Origin: Protopterus annectens
Taxonomy: Eukaryota > Chordata > Ceratodontiformes > Protopteridae
NCBI RefSeq assembly: GCF_019279795.1
Contig: NC_056745.1
Location: 505,364,403-505,428,402, forward strand
DNA: 64,000 bases
Direction of reading: 5' to 3'
The position numbers and the translations under genes are program-made. Each line of letters starts with the position of its first letter. The stretch's first letter is position 1. The notes beneath the pieces were generated by a model. It did not search any database. It was given only the letters and a program-made list of their open reading frames with translations, and was not told where the DNA came from. Below, piece by piece: positions 21,396 to 32,919 of this stretch.

Positions 21396-21565
21396 GTGTG
21401 TGTGTGGGGGGGGGGGGGTAAGTTTTAATATCTAACAGTGGCATGGTTAGGGTTTATCAGTGCATATATTTTTAAATTTCATCATTGTGCTCGACTTTTA
21501 CATTTCTATTGACAGCCAGGTTAATAGTTTAATAGTTCAATTGTTGTCTTAGAAGTTTTTAGTAT

Positions 21566-21617
<52 letters not shown>

Positions 21618-21648
21618 CACATATATATATATTTTTTTTACTTATTTT

Positions 21649-21719
<71 letters not shown>

Positions 21720-21760
21720 TACATGCACATATATACATACATGCATAAAACTAAAATAAA
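21396..21760. repeat. Simple repeats: TG/G run, (TA)n and (CA)n tracts
   Basis: A TG tract passes into a run of G (21396-21418). Alternating TA and CA tracts occupy about 21570-21760. These are microsatellites in the non-coding 3' part of the PLE fragment. Confidence 0.9.
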
Positions 21761-21859
21761 ATATAGTTTTAAAGGTTTTGTACATGTCTAACTCCATGTC
21801 AGTGGAGTGCTATACAATATTTTTAATGTGTTTAACAATGGATTACTGTGATTGGCTAA

Positions 21860-21940
21860 GTTGGTGTATAAAAAGAAGGAAGTTTCTATGTTTGATGTCT
21901 GATGAAGTTCTTTGATAATTAAAGGAACAAAAGCGCCAAC
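21860..21940 (+). ncRNA. Hammerhead ribozyme-like motif, core mutated (PLE 3' end)
   Basis: CUGAUGA (21899-21905), then stem II GUUCUUU / AAAGGAAC (21907-21928, one G-U pair). Next comes AAAA at 21929-21932 where GAAA is expected. The preceding base is C, so the change fits CpG decay. Stem III is GUUGGUGU (21860-21867) with GCGCCAAC (21933-21940), paired along its length with two G-U pairs. It lies downstream of the GIY-YIG remnant and in the same sense. Probably inactive now. Confidence 0.55.
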
Positions 21941-22009
21941 AGAACTCTCTGCAGTCCATGGTTGCCTTTCAGTAACAAGAGGGTAGATTTCTAAACTTAT
22001 GAAAATATT

Positions 22010-24540
22010 TGGAATGAAAGACATGAATTCAGTACTCAGAAGGAATTTACATATTATTCCCCAAGGTACAATAACTGGGCTAGACTTGATAGAAATTAAA
22101 TTTCACAGGAACATGTCCATTTAATTGAGAACTTTGATATAATCTAATATCTATAAACTGCAGAGTAATGAAGTAAAGATGAGATACTGGCACTTCCCCA
22201 CCTACCTCATAAAAAGAGAATTTAAGGAATGAGTAGTGGAATTTATCCAGGAGTTATTTGGGAAGATGGAAAGTACTCCAGACGTTATAGCTTGCGAGTG
22301 GGATAAAATGAATTTGGAGTTTAGAAATAAAAGAAAAAGATCTGGTTAAGAAGTAATAAGAATTGTTTAGGGGGACTAACAAAGGGTAAAGTATTACAAA
22401 ATAAAGGGAATCTCACAAGATGACGTTCAATTGCAGAGTGGTAAAGAGAAAATAAAGGACCACCTGGACAATATGCACAAGTTTAGAAAGTTTTTGTTGA
22501 GCAACTTTTTTTTTCATAATTCCACAACACAAAAATGTTTGTCACAACTTGGGCAACAGAAAGTAGAAAGGGTTGTTGCCAAATTTAGCAAGCCTGTAAC
22601 AAAAAAAAAAAATAACCAGAGATCCTCTAGAGGTGTTAAGAGATATTTTGGAAATTTTATGAAAATTTGTATAAAACAGAGAAGGGGAATCGAGACAAAG
22701 CACAAATAGAAATATTTACAGAAGACTTGAATATGCCAAGGTAGAGGTAGATGAGGCTCAACAACTAATACTTAAGATAGGAGGAGATGGGATAAAAATG
22801 GTGAAAAGCTCCAGGAAAGATGGCATTCTGGTAGAATTTGGAAGGTAGGAGAGAATAAAGTGATAAAGATCTGTATGGTTTTAGCAATATTTCAAAAGGA
22901 GGGGAGACATCAATATCCTGGAAAACACTGTGATGGCTATAATACCTAAAGACAGCAAAGACCCATCTGATTCAGCTTCATATAGACCCATTTTATTTCT
23001 AAACCACAACTATGTTTAAAATAGCTAGAAGAATGGCAAAGGTGATGCCAAAATTGATAGACATGGACCAATGTGGTTTTGTGGGGGTAGGCAAAGATTT
23101 GACAACATTAATAAAACAATGATGATCCAGAGGGAAGCAAAATGTAAGAACATAACACTGCCACTGGCGAATTATTTGAATTTCCTGATCCAATAATAAG
23201 TTAATTAGAAGACTATATAAGGGATAGAGGCAAAAATCAAAGCGGGATAAGTTGCATCTGAACAGCGGAACCAGGCAAGAGTGTCATCTTTCCCCTTTGT
23301 TATTTACATTATATTTAGAACCACTGGCAAAGAAAATAAGGGACTCAGAAATTAAGGATATAACTGGAATGGTGTTCAAGAAAAGTTGGCTTTATTTGCA
23401 GATGATGTTATTTTGTACCTGATGGGACCAAACAAGAATATCTCAGTCTTGTGAAATATTCTGAGACAGTTCCGTTTTTTTTCAGGATATAAAATGAATG
23501 AAGATAAAACAAAGGCTGTAGCTATAAACTATGTACCCACACATGACCTGGTCCAGCGATACCCACACGTACGGAGACATAATAAAATTATGTACTTAGG
23601 AGTATGGACTAAAAAGGATTCAGTTATGGCAGCTAAGGACATGTGGAAAGAAACTAAACAAAAGATAATACAAAAACTGAAAAACTGGAAGCTCTTGCCT
23701 ATGGATATGGATAGCAAGATACAAGCAGTAACCATGTTTTTGTCCCTTTAGTTTTATATATAGGTCAGGCATATTTATCAGCGGAGAAGCTCTGGCCAGT
23801 TATTAGCAAAGAGCTAAAGGAATTTATATGGAAAGGGAAGAGGGCAAGAGTAAAGTTGGATAAGTTTATCCTCCCAAAAGAACAAGGAGGATTAGGATTA
23901 CCTGATATGAAGGGATATTTTAGAGCTACACAGTTAAGGTTCTTATACATATAACACAAGCAGAATGCTCCACTTCAAAGTGGAAAGGGATGATGATGAA
24001 GCATGGAGGGGGTGTTAATTCAAGAAATAAGGAAAAGATGAGATTTGGGATGCAGATCCTTAAGGAGAATAACAATCATGCAGATTATTACATTCATAAA
24101 GTAGCAAAAGTATCCAAAGACCTAACACAGGAATGGAGAAAAGAGATTCTGCCAACAGGGTTGATTGCAATTAGGAGTACAAAGAATAAACAGGAGGGGG
24201 ATAGAATTTACAGGAAGCTGGCAAAGGAACCAAAGTATTTTGAACAAATAATTAGAGAAAGAAAGGTTACAGAATGGGAAAAGTCCAAGAAGTATTAGTA
24301 CTGCAGCCTAGGGATTGCCTTCTCTATCAGGGATTGACATCAGAGTATAGACAAAGAGAAATAGATAGGAGAATCCTAAATAAAAGACCTGAAATGGTTG
24401 AGTTTTTAATTGAATCTAGAACAGAAGCGGTTGTTAAAAAAGGGATAATTAGTAGGGCATATAAATACAGGAATCAATCGGAAGAGGTCAAAAAAGATTG
24501 GGAAGAGCGACAGATAAGCAACTCATGAAGAACCAATGAC
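22010..24540 (+). pseudogene. L1/Tx1-like LINE reverse transcriptase, heavily decayed
   Basis: Continues the LINE of 20360-20990. Seen in turn: MRYWHFPTYLIKREFKE near 22180; DPSDSASYRPILFLNHNYV near 22960 (RT motif YRPISLLN); GGRQRFDNINKT near 23080; a degraded FADDVILYLMGPNK near 23400 (RT catalytic Asp pair); SGYKMNEDKTKAVAINY near 23490; then YLGVWTKKDSVMAAKDMW and KNWKLLPMDMDSK (23494-23751). GLGLPDMKGYF near 23890 fits the region after the RT. Frames change and stops are many. The clade (L1 versus Tx1) cannot be told. Confidence 0.65.
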
Positions 24541-25549
24541 AGGACATGGCTCTCAAATATGCAAAGTCTAGCAGATTTAGGATTTTTGCCAGAAAGCGTT
24601 TGCACTGATACTGTTATACACCAAGCAGACTACAAATAATTTTTCCTCAGGTAAATGGCAAATGTTAGGAGTGTGATGGGGAAGAAAGAGGTAACTGGGA
24701 ACAGTTTACCATTACATTGTTGAGGTACATATCTGTGATGGCAGATGTGCAAAAGGATGTTTTCAATGGTTCATATTAGCGAACCAAAAGATGCCGAAGA
24801 CATAAAAGAGCGAATGCCAATGTGCATTCACACTTTTTTGAGTTTGTCATTCTGAGTGGAGATCGTACTACAGTGGGGATTGGGACATGTACCCATTCCT
24901 TCAGTGTAGTGCATCCTCAGAGTTAGTATATATAATTAGCGGGGGTGTGGGGGGGTGCAGACCCCCACATGGGGGTCACAGGAGGGCTTGCCTCCCTGCA
25001 AAACGTGTTCTGAATGGCACTGGATGTTGAGGTAAGTTCAAAAAAATGTCAGTTCAAATTCGAATTGTTGACTTTTTTTGATTTGTTCCTGTGATTGTTT
25101 GCCAGTGTAAATTTTGACAAATGCTTTTCGAGTAAATCATTACTCGCACAAAACATTTTCGAAATTATGATGGTAAACTACTGGCAACATATGTTTTGTG
25201 AGTGTAATGAGTTGGCAGAGTTTAAAAATTTCGTACAGAATATTCTGCTGAAAATACTGGGAGAGCAAATGAGTGTAACTGAATTACTTTTTGAGTGGGA
25301 CAGAGGATCTGAATTACCTATGCATACTAAGGCCTCATACCTTATTAAGCACACTAGTAAAAAGTAGTACATGAAGCATGCACTCAAAAATCAGAAAAAA
25401 AACCCTTCTGTTGTGCATCGCTCTGGAGTCAAAGAGGCAAATAAGTATTTTTTTACACATTTCAGAGCTGTTATGCTCAAGTTTCACAAAGCAATGGCAT
25501 ATACCACACACACATCAGAGAAAAGCACTGGAAAATGTTAACAGCTTTT
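24541..25549 (+). other. Probable LINE 3' region; 90-codon ORF of unclear function
   Basis: 25095-25367 is open and reads YWQHMFCECNELAEFKNFV, then GEQMSVTELLFEWDRG. The spacing of W, C and the helix that follows is like the C-terminal end of L1-type ORF2 proteins, but I cannot be sure. The rest (24541-25090) has a G-rich stretch near 24940 and no gene that I recognise. Confidence 0.3.
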
Positions 25550-26620
25550 AAGGTATTTTAGTTCATAGGCATGTACTAGGCTAGCTGCTCTTATGAGCCA
25601 TTTTAAGTCTACATTACCCGTAAGAAGAATAACTGGGATCATACCATAGACAATTTAAGAGGAACCATGAATAGGATAAAGCATTTAGGAGATGTCATTT
25701 TCCATTAGTACCACAGATACCCTTTAGTATTGGCTTTTACTTCATACAAGCATATGATTGCTCAAATAAAGGATTGTTGGTGCATTTTCTTGGCTTCCTT
25801 GGTGGTCATTAGAGTGTTTTTACAACGTGTCTACGTATGACAAATAGGAGAGGTCCCAAGCAAATAACCTTGGGGGACTTTACTCATGACTGGTATCTCT
25901 GCGGAGGTAACTTCCTCTCTTCTGATTTCCTGCATCCTATCTGTGAGCCAGTTGGCAATTTAGAGGCTGACAGAGGGGTTTATTCACATTTTATTTAGCT
26001 TTTCTACTATACAGGAGTGGGTAAATGTGTCAAAAATCTTTGACCAGGTCAAAGTATGCGGTGTGTATAGTTTGGTTTTCATCCATTTGCTTTGGTGATC
26101 TTTTCAAAAAAAAAAAAATTCACCAGACTGAGTAAGTATGACTTGCCCTTGATGATTCCTTATGAGACAGGTCCAGTGTTTGAAGGTTCCCTATGATTCC
26201 ACTGGACTTTATGTGCAGTAAATCCATTAGAAGTGGGTCCAGAGGATGCCTTGTATGCCACAGGTCACCTCTTAGCAGTCTGTAGGATACCAAGTATAGT
26301 GACAGGGCTTGGAGTTGGTCCATGCAAAATATCTTGTTTAGGCCTTGTATTAATTAGTTCCATATTGTCTTTCAAAGACTTTGCATAATGAGGCTGGTCA
26401 GACTTCTGTGTGTAAATTGCCTGTTAAGTGTGAAAGGTCCTCCCTTATACAGACAATGAGTAGCCGGTACCCATTCCCTTGGTACAAAACCTGTAAGGGG
26501 GCTGAGACTGAAGAGTTATTAAGAGTGTAGTTCAATCCTGCTTCATGCTATTTAAGATGCTTGCAGTGATACTGTCAGAAACTTGTAATCCAAAAAAATT
26601 CTGTGTGAGGTTTTCCTATT
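25550..26620 (-). pseudogene. CR1-like LINE fragment, rearranged
   Basis: Pieces of a CR1-type ORF2 on the minus strand, related to the copy at 56027-61325. From high to low coordinates: an RT piece near 26350-26560 (REWVPATHCLYKGGPF, compare TEWHTVTVIPLHKGGA); then a C-terminal piece (26120-26323, LVSYRLLRGDLWHTR, compare LAYRLLRGDLCQTH); then an RT piece at 25840-26090 (LVKDFDTFTHSCIVEKLNK and IANWLTDRM). The C-terminal piece sits between two RT pieces, so the order is disturbed. The 3' end near 25570-25610 (GCTAGCCTAGTACATGCCTA on the minus strand) matches the end of the other copy. Confidence 0.65.
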
Positions 26621-26885
26621 TAAAGGGATATATCTAAACCAAGTTAAAATTATTTTGCAGGAAATTAAAGTTTAGCTTAATGTACTAAACAGAGAGAGAT
26701 ACAGATACACCCTCATCCAATTTCCAATTTTAAAAGTAAAAAAAAAAAAAAAAAAAAAATCAAAAACCCCTTTACTCCCTATAACCTCTACATTTGAATG
26801 ATTTTGTGAAAATGACTCCAGGAGATTAGCAGGTAAAAATAAAGTTATTTCAACTTGAATGGCCATGAGAAGAACCTCTTAATTT
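26621..26885. other. No gene seen; A-run
   Basis: Spacer with a run of A bases at about 26737-26759. I see no coding signal. Confidence 0.4.
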
Positions 26886-27650
26886 AGCTATCACAAGGAT
26901 ACAAGAACAATCAAACCAGACAAAGGCAGGGGAGTAGTAGTAATATATTCAATACATTAGAGCTGTAAAATGTATTCCTTGTTGTATAATAATTCAGCAT
27001 ATATGAGTGCCTCATGTAATGAACTGAATATACCATATGCCAAAACTGACAGTTTTTGATTTGATATCTTAATGGAAGTCATTACCAAGGAGGAATATAA
27101 CTTTCTGTTAGTCAAATTTTCTTACAGTCTTGCCTTTTGTGATACCCCTAAGATACACAAAGATATCCATGACTCTTATTAGACCTATAATGGCAGCCAG
27201 TGGTTCAAAAACTGAATCATATGCCATATTTATTGATAAGTCACATAGAAAGACTTATGTTATTTTTGGATGGCCTACATAACGTTTTGTATGGCAATCA
27301 CGTATGCTTTGTCACTACAGATGTAATGACTATTTACCGTTATACCATACGGCTTACAATTAAATTGGTTCACTATACCATACAAATTAGGATTAAATTG
27401 GTTTGCTGAGATGTTCAACAGGTTTGATGAACTTTCCAATACTGAGGTTATAAACTTGATTTATTTCATGGAAATGTTAAAATACAACTCCTTTTTCTAT
27501 GAGGGTGAATATTTTTATACAGGATGCAGGTATGGCTATGGGTGCAGCTTGTGCTCCAGTTTCAGCGAACCTGGTATTATTGGCCTGAGAAGAAAATTAT
27601 TTTTTCTGTTAGAATTTTTTGAAATATATCAATTATGGTAGATTCCTTGA
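26886..27650 (+). pseudogene. PLE reverse transcriptase fragment
   Basis: From about 26905 it reads IKPDKGRGVVVI (the PLE motif DKGGAVVV), then ITKEEYNFLLVKF. TPKIHKDIHDS and RPIMAASGSKTE follow in shifting frames (27130-27220): the LPKIHK...RPIVSG motif of PLE RTs. VTTDVMTIY near 27320 fits the first catalytic Asp motif. Near 27530-27570 a GYAMGAACAPVSANLVLL-like stretch can be read across frames, fitting MGxxxAPxxAN. Stops and shifts are present throughout. It is followed directly by a short SINE. Confidence 0.65.
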
Positions 27651-27651
27651 T

Positions 27652-27770
27652 GATTTTAATTATTTATTTGACATTTGTTAACTCAGACAGTCCAACTGAG
27701 AAAAAGCCCTTTTTCAGTGGAGGCCCTGGGTGAAAACTCCACTGACCAAGTCAGTAAGTCATAATAGTAA
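27652..27770 (-). repeat. Short interspersed repeat, copy 1
   Basis: Begins AATTATTTATTTGACATTTGTTAAC and continues with a diverged TTTTCAGTGGAGGCCCTGGG. It is the same family as 46731-46922 and 47480-47621. The A/T-rich tail marks the element 3' end, so the copy is on the minus strand. Confidence 0.55.
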
Positions 27771-28200
27771 GATACAATAGTACTATATACATAACAAATA
27801 TAAGCGTTATTTATACTTCTATTGTACAGTGATTTTTAGTCTAAACAGAGGTCCTGGGAGAAGTATAAATGCAGTTTTATCAAAATATGTAAATAAAGAG
27901 ACATTTAAACTGGGTAAGAAGCGCATTACCAATAGTGTGCAAGAAACGTATCATGCAAGTGGAATGGCAGTTTGGAAATGGATGCCTGCTGGAGAAAAAA
28001 GAGAAATATGCATGTTCAGAAGGGGACTAAAGGTAGGCGAAAGAGATTAGAAAGGGATTAGGTAAAAGCTGGGAGGAAAGTATGATAAGTTTAGAAGGGA
28101 AGTAAGGAGAAGAAAATAGAGAAGAGAGTGATGAGCAAGGGTAACAGGAACAAAGAAAAGTACAAAAGAGTGAAAATTGGATAGGAAAAAGGGTAGGCAG
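27771..28200. other. No recognised gene
   Basis: A 73-codon open stretch (27829-28050, plus strand) has no motif that I recognise and is probably chance. The rest is A/G-rich. Confidence 0.35.
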
Positions 28201-30190
28201 TTCATCTTGGATATTTACATCGACAAGACCAGGCAGAGATCTGGTAATCTTTCAAAGCTTTCCTGAATTCATGAAATTGGTCTTTTTATGTAGGGACATC
28301 GGCAGCTTATTCCACGAGAGGGCTGGTAAGTAGCTATAAAGCTTTTGTCCGGAGGATCTCTTACTGATCATAGCTCCTGAGAGTTCTGGGGGGGGGGGGT
28401 GTATAAAGAGACTACACAGGAGATATTGGGGCAAGAGGACAGTTTGTACACGACAGTGGATGATGGTGAGTTGAAGATGCTGAGGGAATTCTAACCAGTT
28501 TAATGTCTTTAGAGCAAGACATTGATGTGATTTAGTTGGGTAATTTGATGCAAATCTGGTTACTTTATTATAGGTAGTTTCAAGTTTAGCTAGGAGATTA
28601 GACTGAAAGTTAGTAAGAATTTGTGAGCTATTGAAAAGGTTAGGAAGGAGGTAAGCATGGTTAAGTGTTTGTTGTGACTCAAAAGTTGGAAACTTTTTAT
28701 TTCTATACAGTAGACCTAATGTTTATGGGTTTTCTTAATACCATGGAATACATGAAAGTCAAATTTAAGTTTATCATCTATTATGACACCAAGGAGTTTA
28801 GTGTGGGTTTCAGCCTTAATAACTGTGTTATTGAGGGATGAAATGGTGAATGTGTGTTTGTGATGATTCAGAGATTTAGGGAGGAAGAGTAGAAGCTTAG
28901 TCTTTTTGGAGTCAAATATGAGCTGGTTACTGGACTTCAATAAGGTTGAATAATGTCTGTGTAATTATGTCAGGGAGGGTATCCGAAATGGTGATGACTG
29001 TCAAGTCATCCGCATAATGTATAAGGGATGATTGTGCCAGGAAGTGTAGAGATGATTTATGAAAATGTTGAAATGTAAAGGACCAAGTATTGCTCCTTGC
29101 AGCATTCCCATTTTAATGGGTAGGAAGGGGGGAAAAAGGAGAGCCAATTAACAGCTTGTTGTCTGTTGGACAGAGAGCTTTGAAACCAAGCGAAAGAAGC
29201 AGCTGAAAGACTGAGCTGAGAGAGTTTAGAAAGGAGAATGGTGCGAGAGACAGTGTCAAAAAAGTTTTGGAGAGATCAAGAAAGAGAAAGGAGACCAACT
29301 TGTTATTGTCCCTGGCCAGAGAGATGGTGTGTGTAAAGGAGATGGACTGTTGTAGCACTACGGTGAGGAGGGAAGCCATATTGTGTAGGTGACAGTAGGT
29401 TTTCATGGACGAGGCAGTCTAGGATTTGTTTACGAAAACATTTCTCAAGGGTTTTAGACAGAGGAGACAGTATTGCTACAGGCCAATAGTTGGCTAATTT
29501 GGAAAAGTTGCCACCTTTGTGGAGGGGAATAGTATAGAATTTTTTTCCAAACAGAGGGAACAATGGATTCCCTTATTGAGCAAGTTATGAGACGAAATAG
29601 GATAGGCAATAGAGCAAACTGTAGCCTTGAGGAAGAGTAAAGGTAGATTGTCTGCTGATGCAGAGCAAGGTTTTAGTTTCAGGAGTAGGTTTTTAAATGT
29701 ATTTTGTGGGAACTGGTTTTAGTGTAAAAGAATTATTAAGGTTTGAAGGATTTAATGTGTTGTAGGGTCCAGTGGAGTCATAGGTCTAAATAAGTTTACT
29801 AAATGAATCAAAGTAAGAGTTGAAGATGGAGGCCATCTCTTGTGGGATATTATTAGGGCAGGGGTTAGGAGTGGAGTAGTTTCCAAGGTGTAGGATTTAA
29901 TTGATACTATTTCAAATTTTTCTAGGATTTTTATTTTGTATAGTTTGTGATTTACAATACAAATTTTTCTTATTTGTGTTTAGTAATTTTTGGTTACATA
30001 GTTCCCTATATGTTTGGTGGTGAGTACAGAGTTTAGTCCAGAGTTTCCAGGCATTATCCCGTTTTTGTATTAGGGTATGTGTAGCTTAGGTAAGCCAGGG
30101 GGAGCATCTAGATTTGATGCTTTTTTGTCAAGAAATATGATAAACTGTTGGATGGCTTCATCTAGAGGTAGAATAAAAGGAATGACCAGT
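28201..30190 (-). pseudogene. L2-like LINE ORF2 (RT and C-terminus), decayed
   Basis: Non-LTR RT on the minus strand. In order: PLHKGGNFSKLANYWPVAIL, then LSPLSKTLEKCF (29303-29563, RT motif YRPVAILSPLSK); PTQYGFPPHRSATT; a degraded LSKTFDTVS near 29260; KMGMLQGAILGPLHFNIFIN near 29080; ADDLTVITI near 28995 with the catalytic Asp pair; LLGVIIDDKLKF (28716-28940). The C-terminal LPALSWNKLPMSLHKKTN (28252-28434) fits the LWNxLP box of L2-type LINEs. Frameshifts occur between blocks. The 5' part with the endonuclease is absent or beyond recognition. Confidence 0.65.
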
Positions 30191-30224
30191 TGACAGATGC
30201 CAGAATGTGCAAAAATAAAAAAGT

Positions 30225-30744
30225 TGTTTTAGGCGCACACACCCAGACAACCACCACAACCCAGCAGAATAAAAAAACAAATGAAAGTTTGTTACAAATG
30301 TAACAATTAAGCACTTTCATCCTGTTGTGATCAAGACTTCTTCAGAATAAACTAATTACATAAAAACAATGTATAAATACCCTAATATTAAATAAATTGT
30401 ACCAAAAAAGGTTAATGAAGTAATTTAAGATTTAAAGAGAAAAGACCTCCACAAGTGCAAGTTCACCTATAAACGTTTATAAAATTCCAAAGGTATATAA
30501 TTCAAATGAACTAAATGACTTCCTAAAGTTTACTTATTCCACCTGACTTTGCAAAACTTATCGCAGGACATCCAAAAATAAACTGCATGATTTATAAATT
30601 TATTTCTATAAACAACCTAGATATAAATTACCCAGAAAGTTTGATTACGGAGGTATCACACAAAGTTATATTAGGTTGAGGGGTCAAAATTTAAGCCGTT
30701 ATTAGACACCAAATGGATAGAGAAGGTTAATATACAGACAAGGT
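30225..30744 (-). other. Probable PLE terminal region
   Basis: AT-rich stretch with a hammerhead-like core at 30310-30345 on the minus strand. Upstream of it a weak VYFWMSCDKFCKVRWNK-like reading near 30550-30600 could be a decayed GIY-YIG. The boundaries are uncertain. It separates the L2-like LINE from DIRS G. Confidence 0.35.
30310..30380 (-). ncRNA. Hammerhead ribozyme-like motif
   Basis: Minus strand: CUGAAGA (30345-30339), A, stem II GUCUUG (30337-30332) with CAGGAU (30324-30319) and a seven-base loop, then GAAA (30318-30315). Both conserved core blocks are intact; position 7 of the core may be any base. Stem III is only partly supported (GGGUAUU upstream with AGUGCUU). Stem I is not clear. 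Confidence 0.5.
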
Positions 30745-31280
30745 CAAAAGACGGCTTTAAACAGAGCTATGGTACTAGAACATAATTATGCTGATAGCTT
30801 TGTAAAGGGTGGAGTATTAAACAATTGGAAGATGTTGAGGTTTAACCCTGAGCTGGTTGGGAAGTAAGCTACAAATCCTAAATTTGTTTTCAAAACAGGG
30901 AAGAATTTTAAACATATTTTTGAAGGAGGTTTTAGAGCATAAAGAAACATTCCCTTCCCTGAGAAAGACAGGGTGCCCACCTTCCAATACCAGTGGATCT
31001 GAAAATCTGGTACAAAAGTGTGGAAGTGGTCTGTTCAAAGGGGAGGTAAAGAGATCTACTGAAGGAATACTGCACCGTTAAGAGAATGTCCTAATACACA
31101 TCCCTGTAAAGCATCCATTCGTGGGACGAGTCATGGACCTGCTCAGTGTGTCTGCCACTACACTGTGATTGCAGGAGATGTACACTGTCTGAAGAGAGAC
31201 CTGGTAATGAGTTGCCAGTTCGCATGCCATGATGGCTAGCCTACACAGAAGGTACTGATTTTGTCCCCCCCACCAAAGAA
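30745..31280 (-). pseudogene. DIRS G, RNase H end and methyltransferase-like domain
   Basis: Left part of a divergent DIRS replicase, continuing from 43122-44215. Next to the D insertion it reads WWGGQNQYLLCRLAIMACEL and SVVADTLSRSMTRP (RNase H end, LADxLSR motif). It then reads SVDLFTSPLNRPLPHFCTRF at about 30960-31040 (IDLFASPxN of the methyltransferase-like domain), and the rest to about 30820 is recognisable in shifted frames. No YR is seen further left. Confidence 0.6.
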
Positions 31281-31505
31281 AGCACAGTTGTGTTCACTTA
31301 CCATAAATGTAGATGTTCAAGTGTATTCACTGTTGCAGTCATTACATTTGGGTAATCTGCTGGCAGGTTGCCCTCAGTCGGCCTGATTAACAAAGTCTTG
31401 GGTCCTGCGTTGGTTGCTGTCCCTTCTTCCATGACGTCAGGTCATCAGGGGTATAAAACATGCAGCCGACGCCATTACATCAGTTTTTCTTGCCCCAGAT
31501 GTCAG
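31281..31505. repeat. Left ITR of DIRS D
   Basis: Inverted match to 42915-43121, with GTATAAAACATGCAGCCGAC, then CGCCATT and TCAGT at the same spacing as in element A. Confidence 0.87.
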
Positions 31506-31530
31506 GTGCCCCCCAAATACGGAGCAAAAA

Positions 31531-31639
<109 letters not shown>

Positions 31640-31759
31640 AAATTAAAAACATAAAAATATACCTCCAAACAAAAGCGGATACACCAAAAAGGCTTTTAAG
31701 CACAGTAAAAGGAAGTAGAGATATAGTAAGAGAAAAAACAGGGGGGCTGGAGGGAGGGT

Positions 31760-31870
31760 AACCATGACTGCAACAGTGAATACACTCAAACATCTACATT
31801 TATGGTAAGTGTACACAACTGTACTATGTTCTTCGTGTTTCACTGTTGCAGTCATTACATTTGGGTAAAT
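31760..31870. repeat. Internal complementary region of DIRS D
   Basis: Reverse complement of the left end up to ACAACTGTAC, joined to the right end TATGTTCTTCGTGTTTCACT. The junction is the same as in A and F. Confidence 0.85.
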
Positions 31871-31939
31871 TCCCAAAGCTATGATTGGGAGGATGGATTT
31901 ATAAAGCATTAGGACCAGCTATAAAGCCCTGCAAAACAG

Positions 31940-32889
31940 CAGTGGCAAAGCCAGCTCTGGATTTAGAGAAAATTGGTAAATGATAATGCTTGGTGAAAGT
32001 ATGAACTGAACTCATCAGCTTCTAGAATATCCCTGGTAGGAACACCTCTGAGAAAGGCTGCTGAAGTAGATGTAGTCCTGGTGGAATGAGATCTGATCCC
32101 CTGAGGGATAGGTTTTCCATGGTGCTTATAACAGAGATGAATACAATGGCTTATCCATTTAGAAATGGTTTGCTTTGAAATAGCATTCCCCTCTGCCCCT
32201 GCAGCAAATGCTACCAGCAGATGCTCAGATTTTCTTCGAGATTTAGTCCTATCCAAGTAGAATCTAAGTTGTCTGTGTACATCCAATGAATGCAGAATCT
32301 GCTCCCCCTTGTTCTGTGGATTGGGAAAGAAAGTTGGCAAATGAATGGACTGATTAAGAGCCACACTGGATACCACCTTGGGCATGAATGATGGATTGGT
32401 CTTGAGCGACACCCTGTCCGCATGAAAGATGATGAAAGGCTCCACTGCCATAAGGGACTGTAATTCAGATATCCTTCTAGCTGAAGTGATTGCTAAAAGG
32501 AAAACTGTTTTCCAGGAAATAAATTTTAAGTCTGCAGTAGCAGCTGGTTCGAAAGGAGGTAGAGTGAGTTTCTCCAATACAAAGTTAAGGTCCCAGGCAG
32601 GGGTTGGAGCTCTCCTGGGTGGTCTGAAGTTTTTGGCCCCTCTGAGATACTGCTTTGGAAGAGGATGAGAGAAGGGGGGGTCTGTGTTGTAATGAGCTGA
32701 AATAGCTGAGGCATGGATTTTTATGGAAGAAAAAGACAGGCCCTTGTGAAGCATCTCAGTTAAGTATTGCAAAATCTGAGGTAAATTGGGCATTGCTGTG
32801 CTCATCCCTTGAGATTGATTCCAGGCACAGAATCTTTTCCATTTGTCACCATAAGAAGTTCTTCTCGCCTCCAAAATGACATCCTTCAC
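31940..32889 (-). pseudogene. DIRS D tyrosine recombinase, C-terminal frameshift
   Basis: 308-codon frame. N-terminal region KDVILEARRTSYGDKWKRF has a short deletion compared with F (ARRPSTRKSYAEKWKRF). The catalytic domain keeps Arg in SARRISELQSL and His/Arg in RSHSTRTTST. A frameshift after RDILEA (about 32010) changes the last part to DEFSSYFHQAL. The nucleophile Tyr, seen in the shifted frame, is therefore lost from this protein. It is otherwise very like the YR of F and of I. Overlap with the upstream replicase frame is as in A. Confidence 0.8.
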
Positions 32890-32919
32890 AAGTTTGTTGA
32901 GGGATGCTAAGGAGGGAAT

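Larger units (their letters stand above)
20991..22000 (+). mobile_element. Penelope-like element 3' part, inserted in an L1-like LINE
   Basis: Holds a GIY-YIG remnant (21010-21360), simple repeats and a hammerhead-like fold (21860-21940) in the same sense. LINE sequence lies on both sides, so this PLE landed in the LINE. The exact ends were not determined. Confidence 0.55.

Noticed and set aside
24940-25010. G-rich near-palindromic stretch (CCCCCACATGGGGG) as a possible transposon end
   Set aside because: No second copy in inverted orientation and no target duplication could be found.
27829-28050. 73-codon plus frame
   Set aside because: No motif, no conserved partner in the window; length expected by chance in AT-rich DNA.
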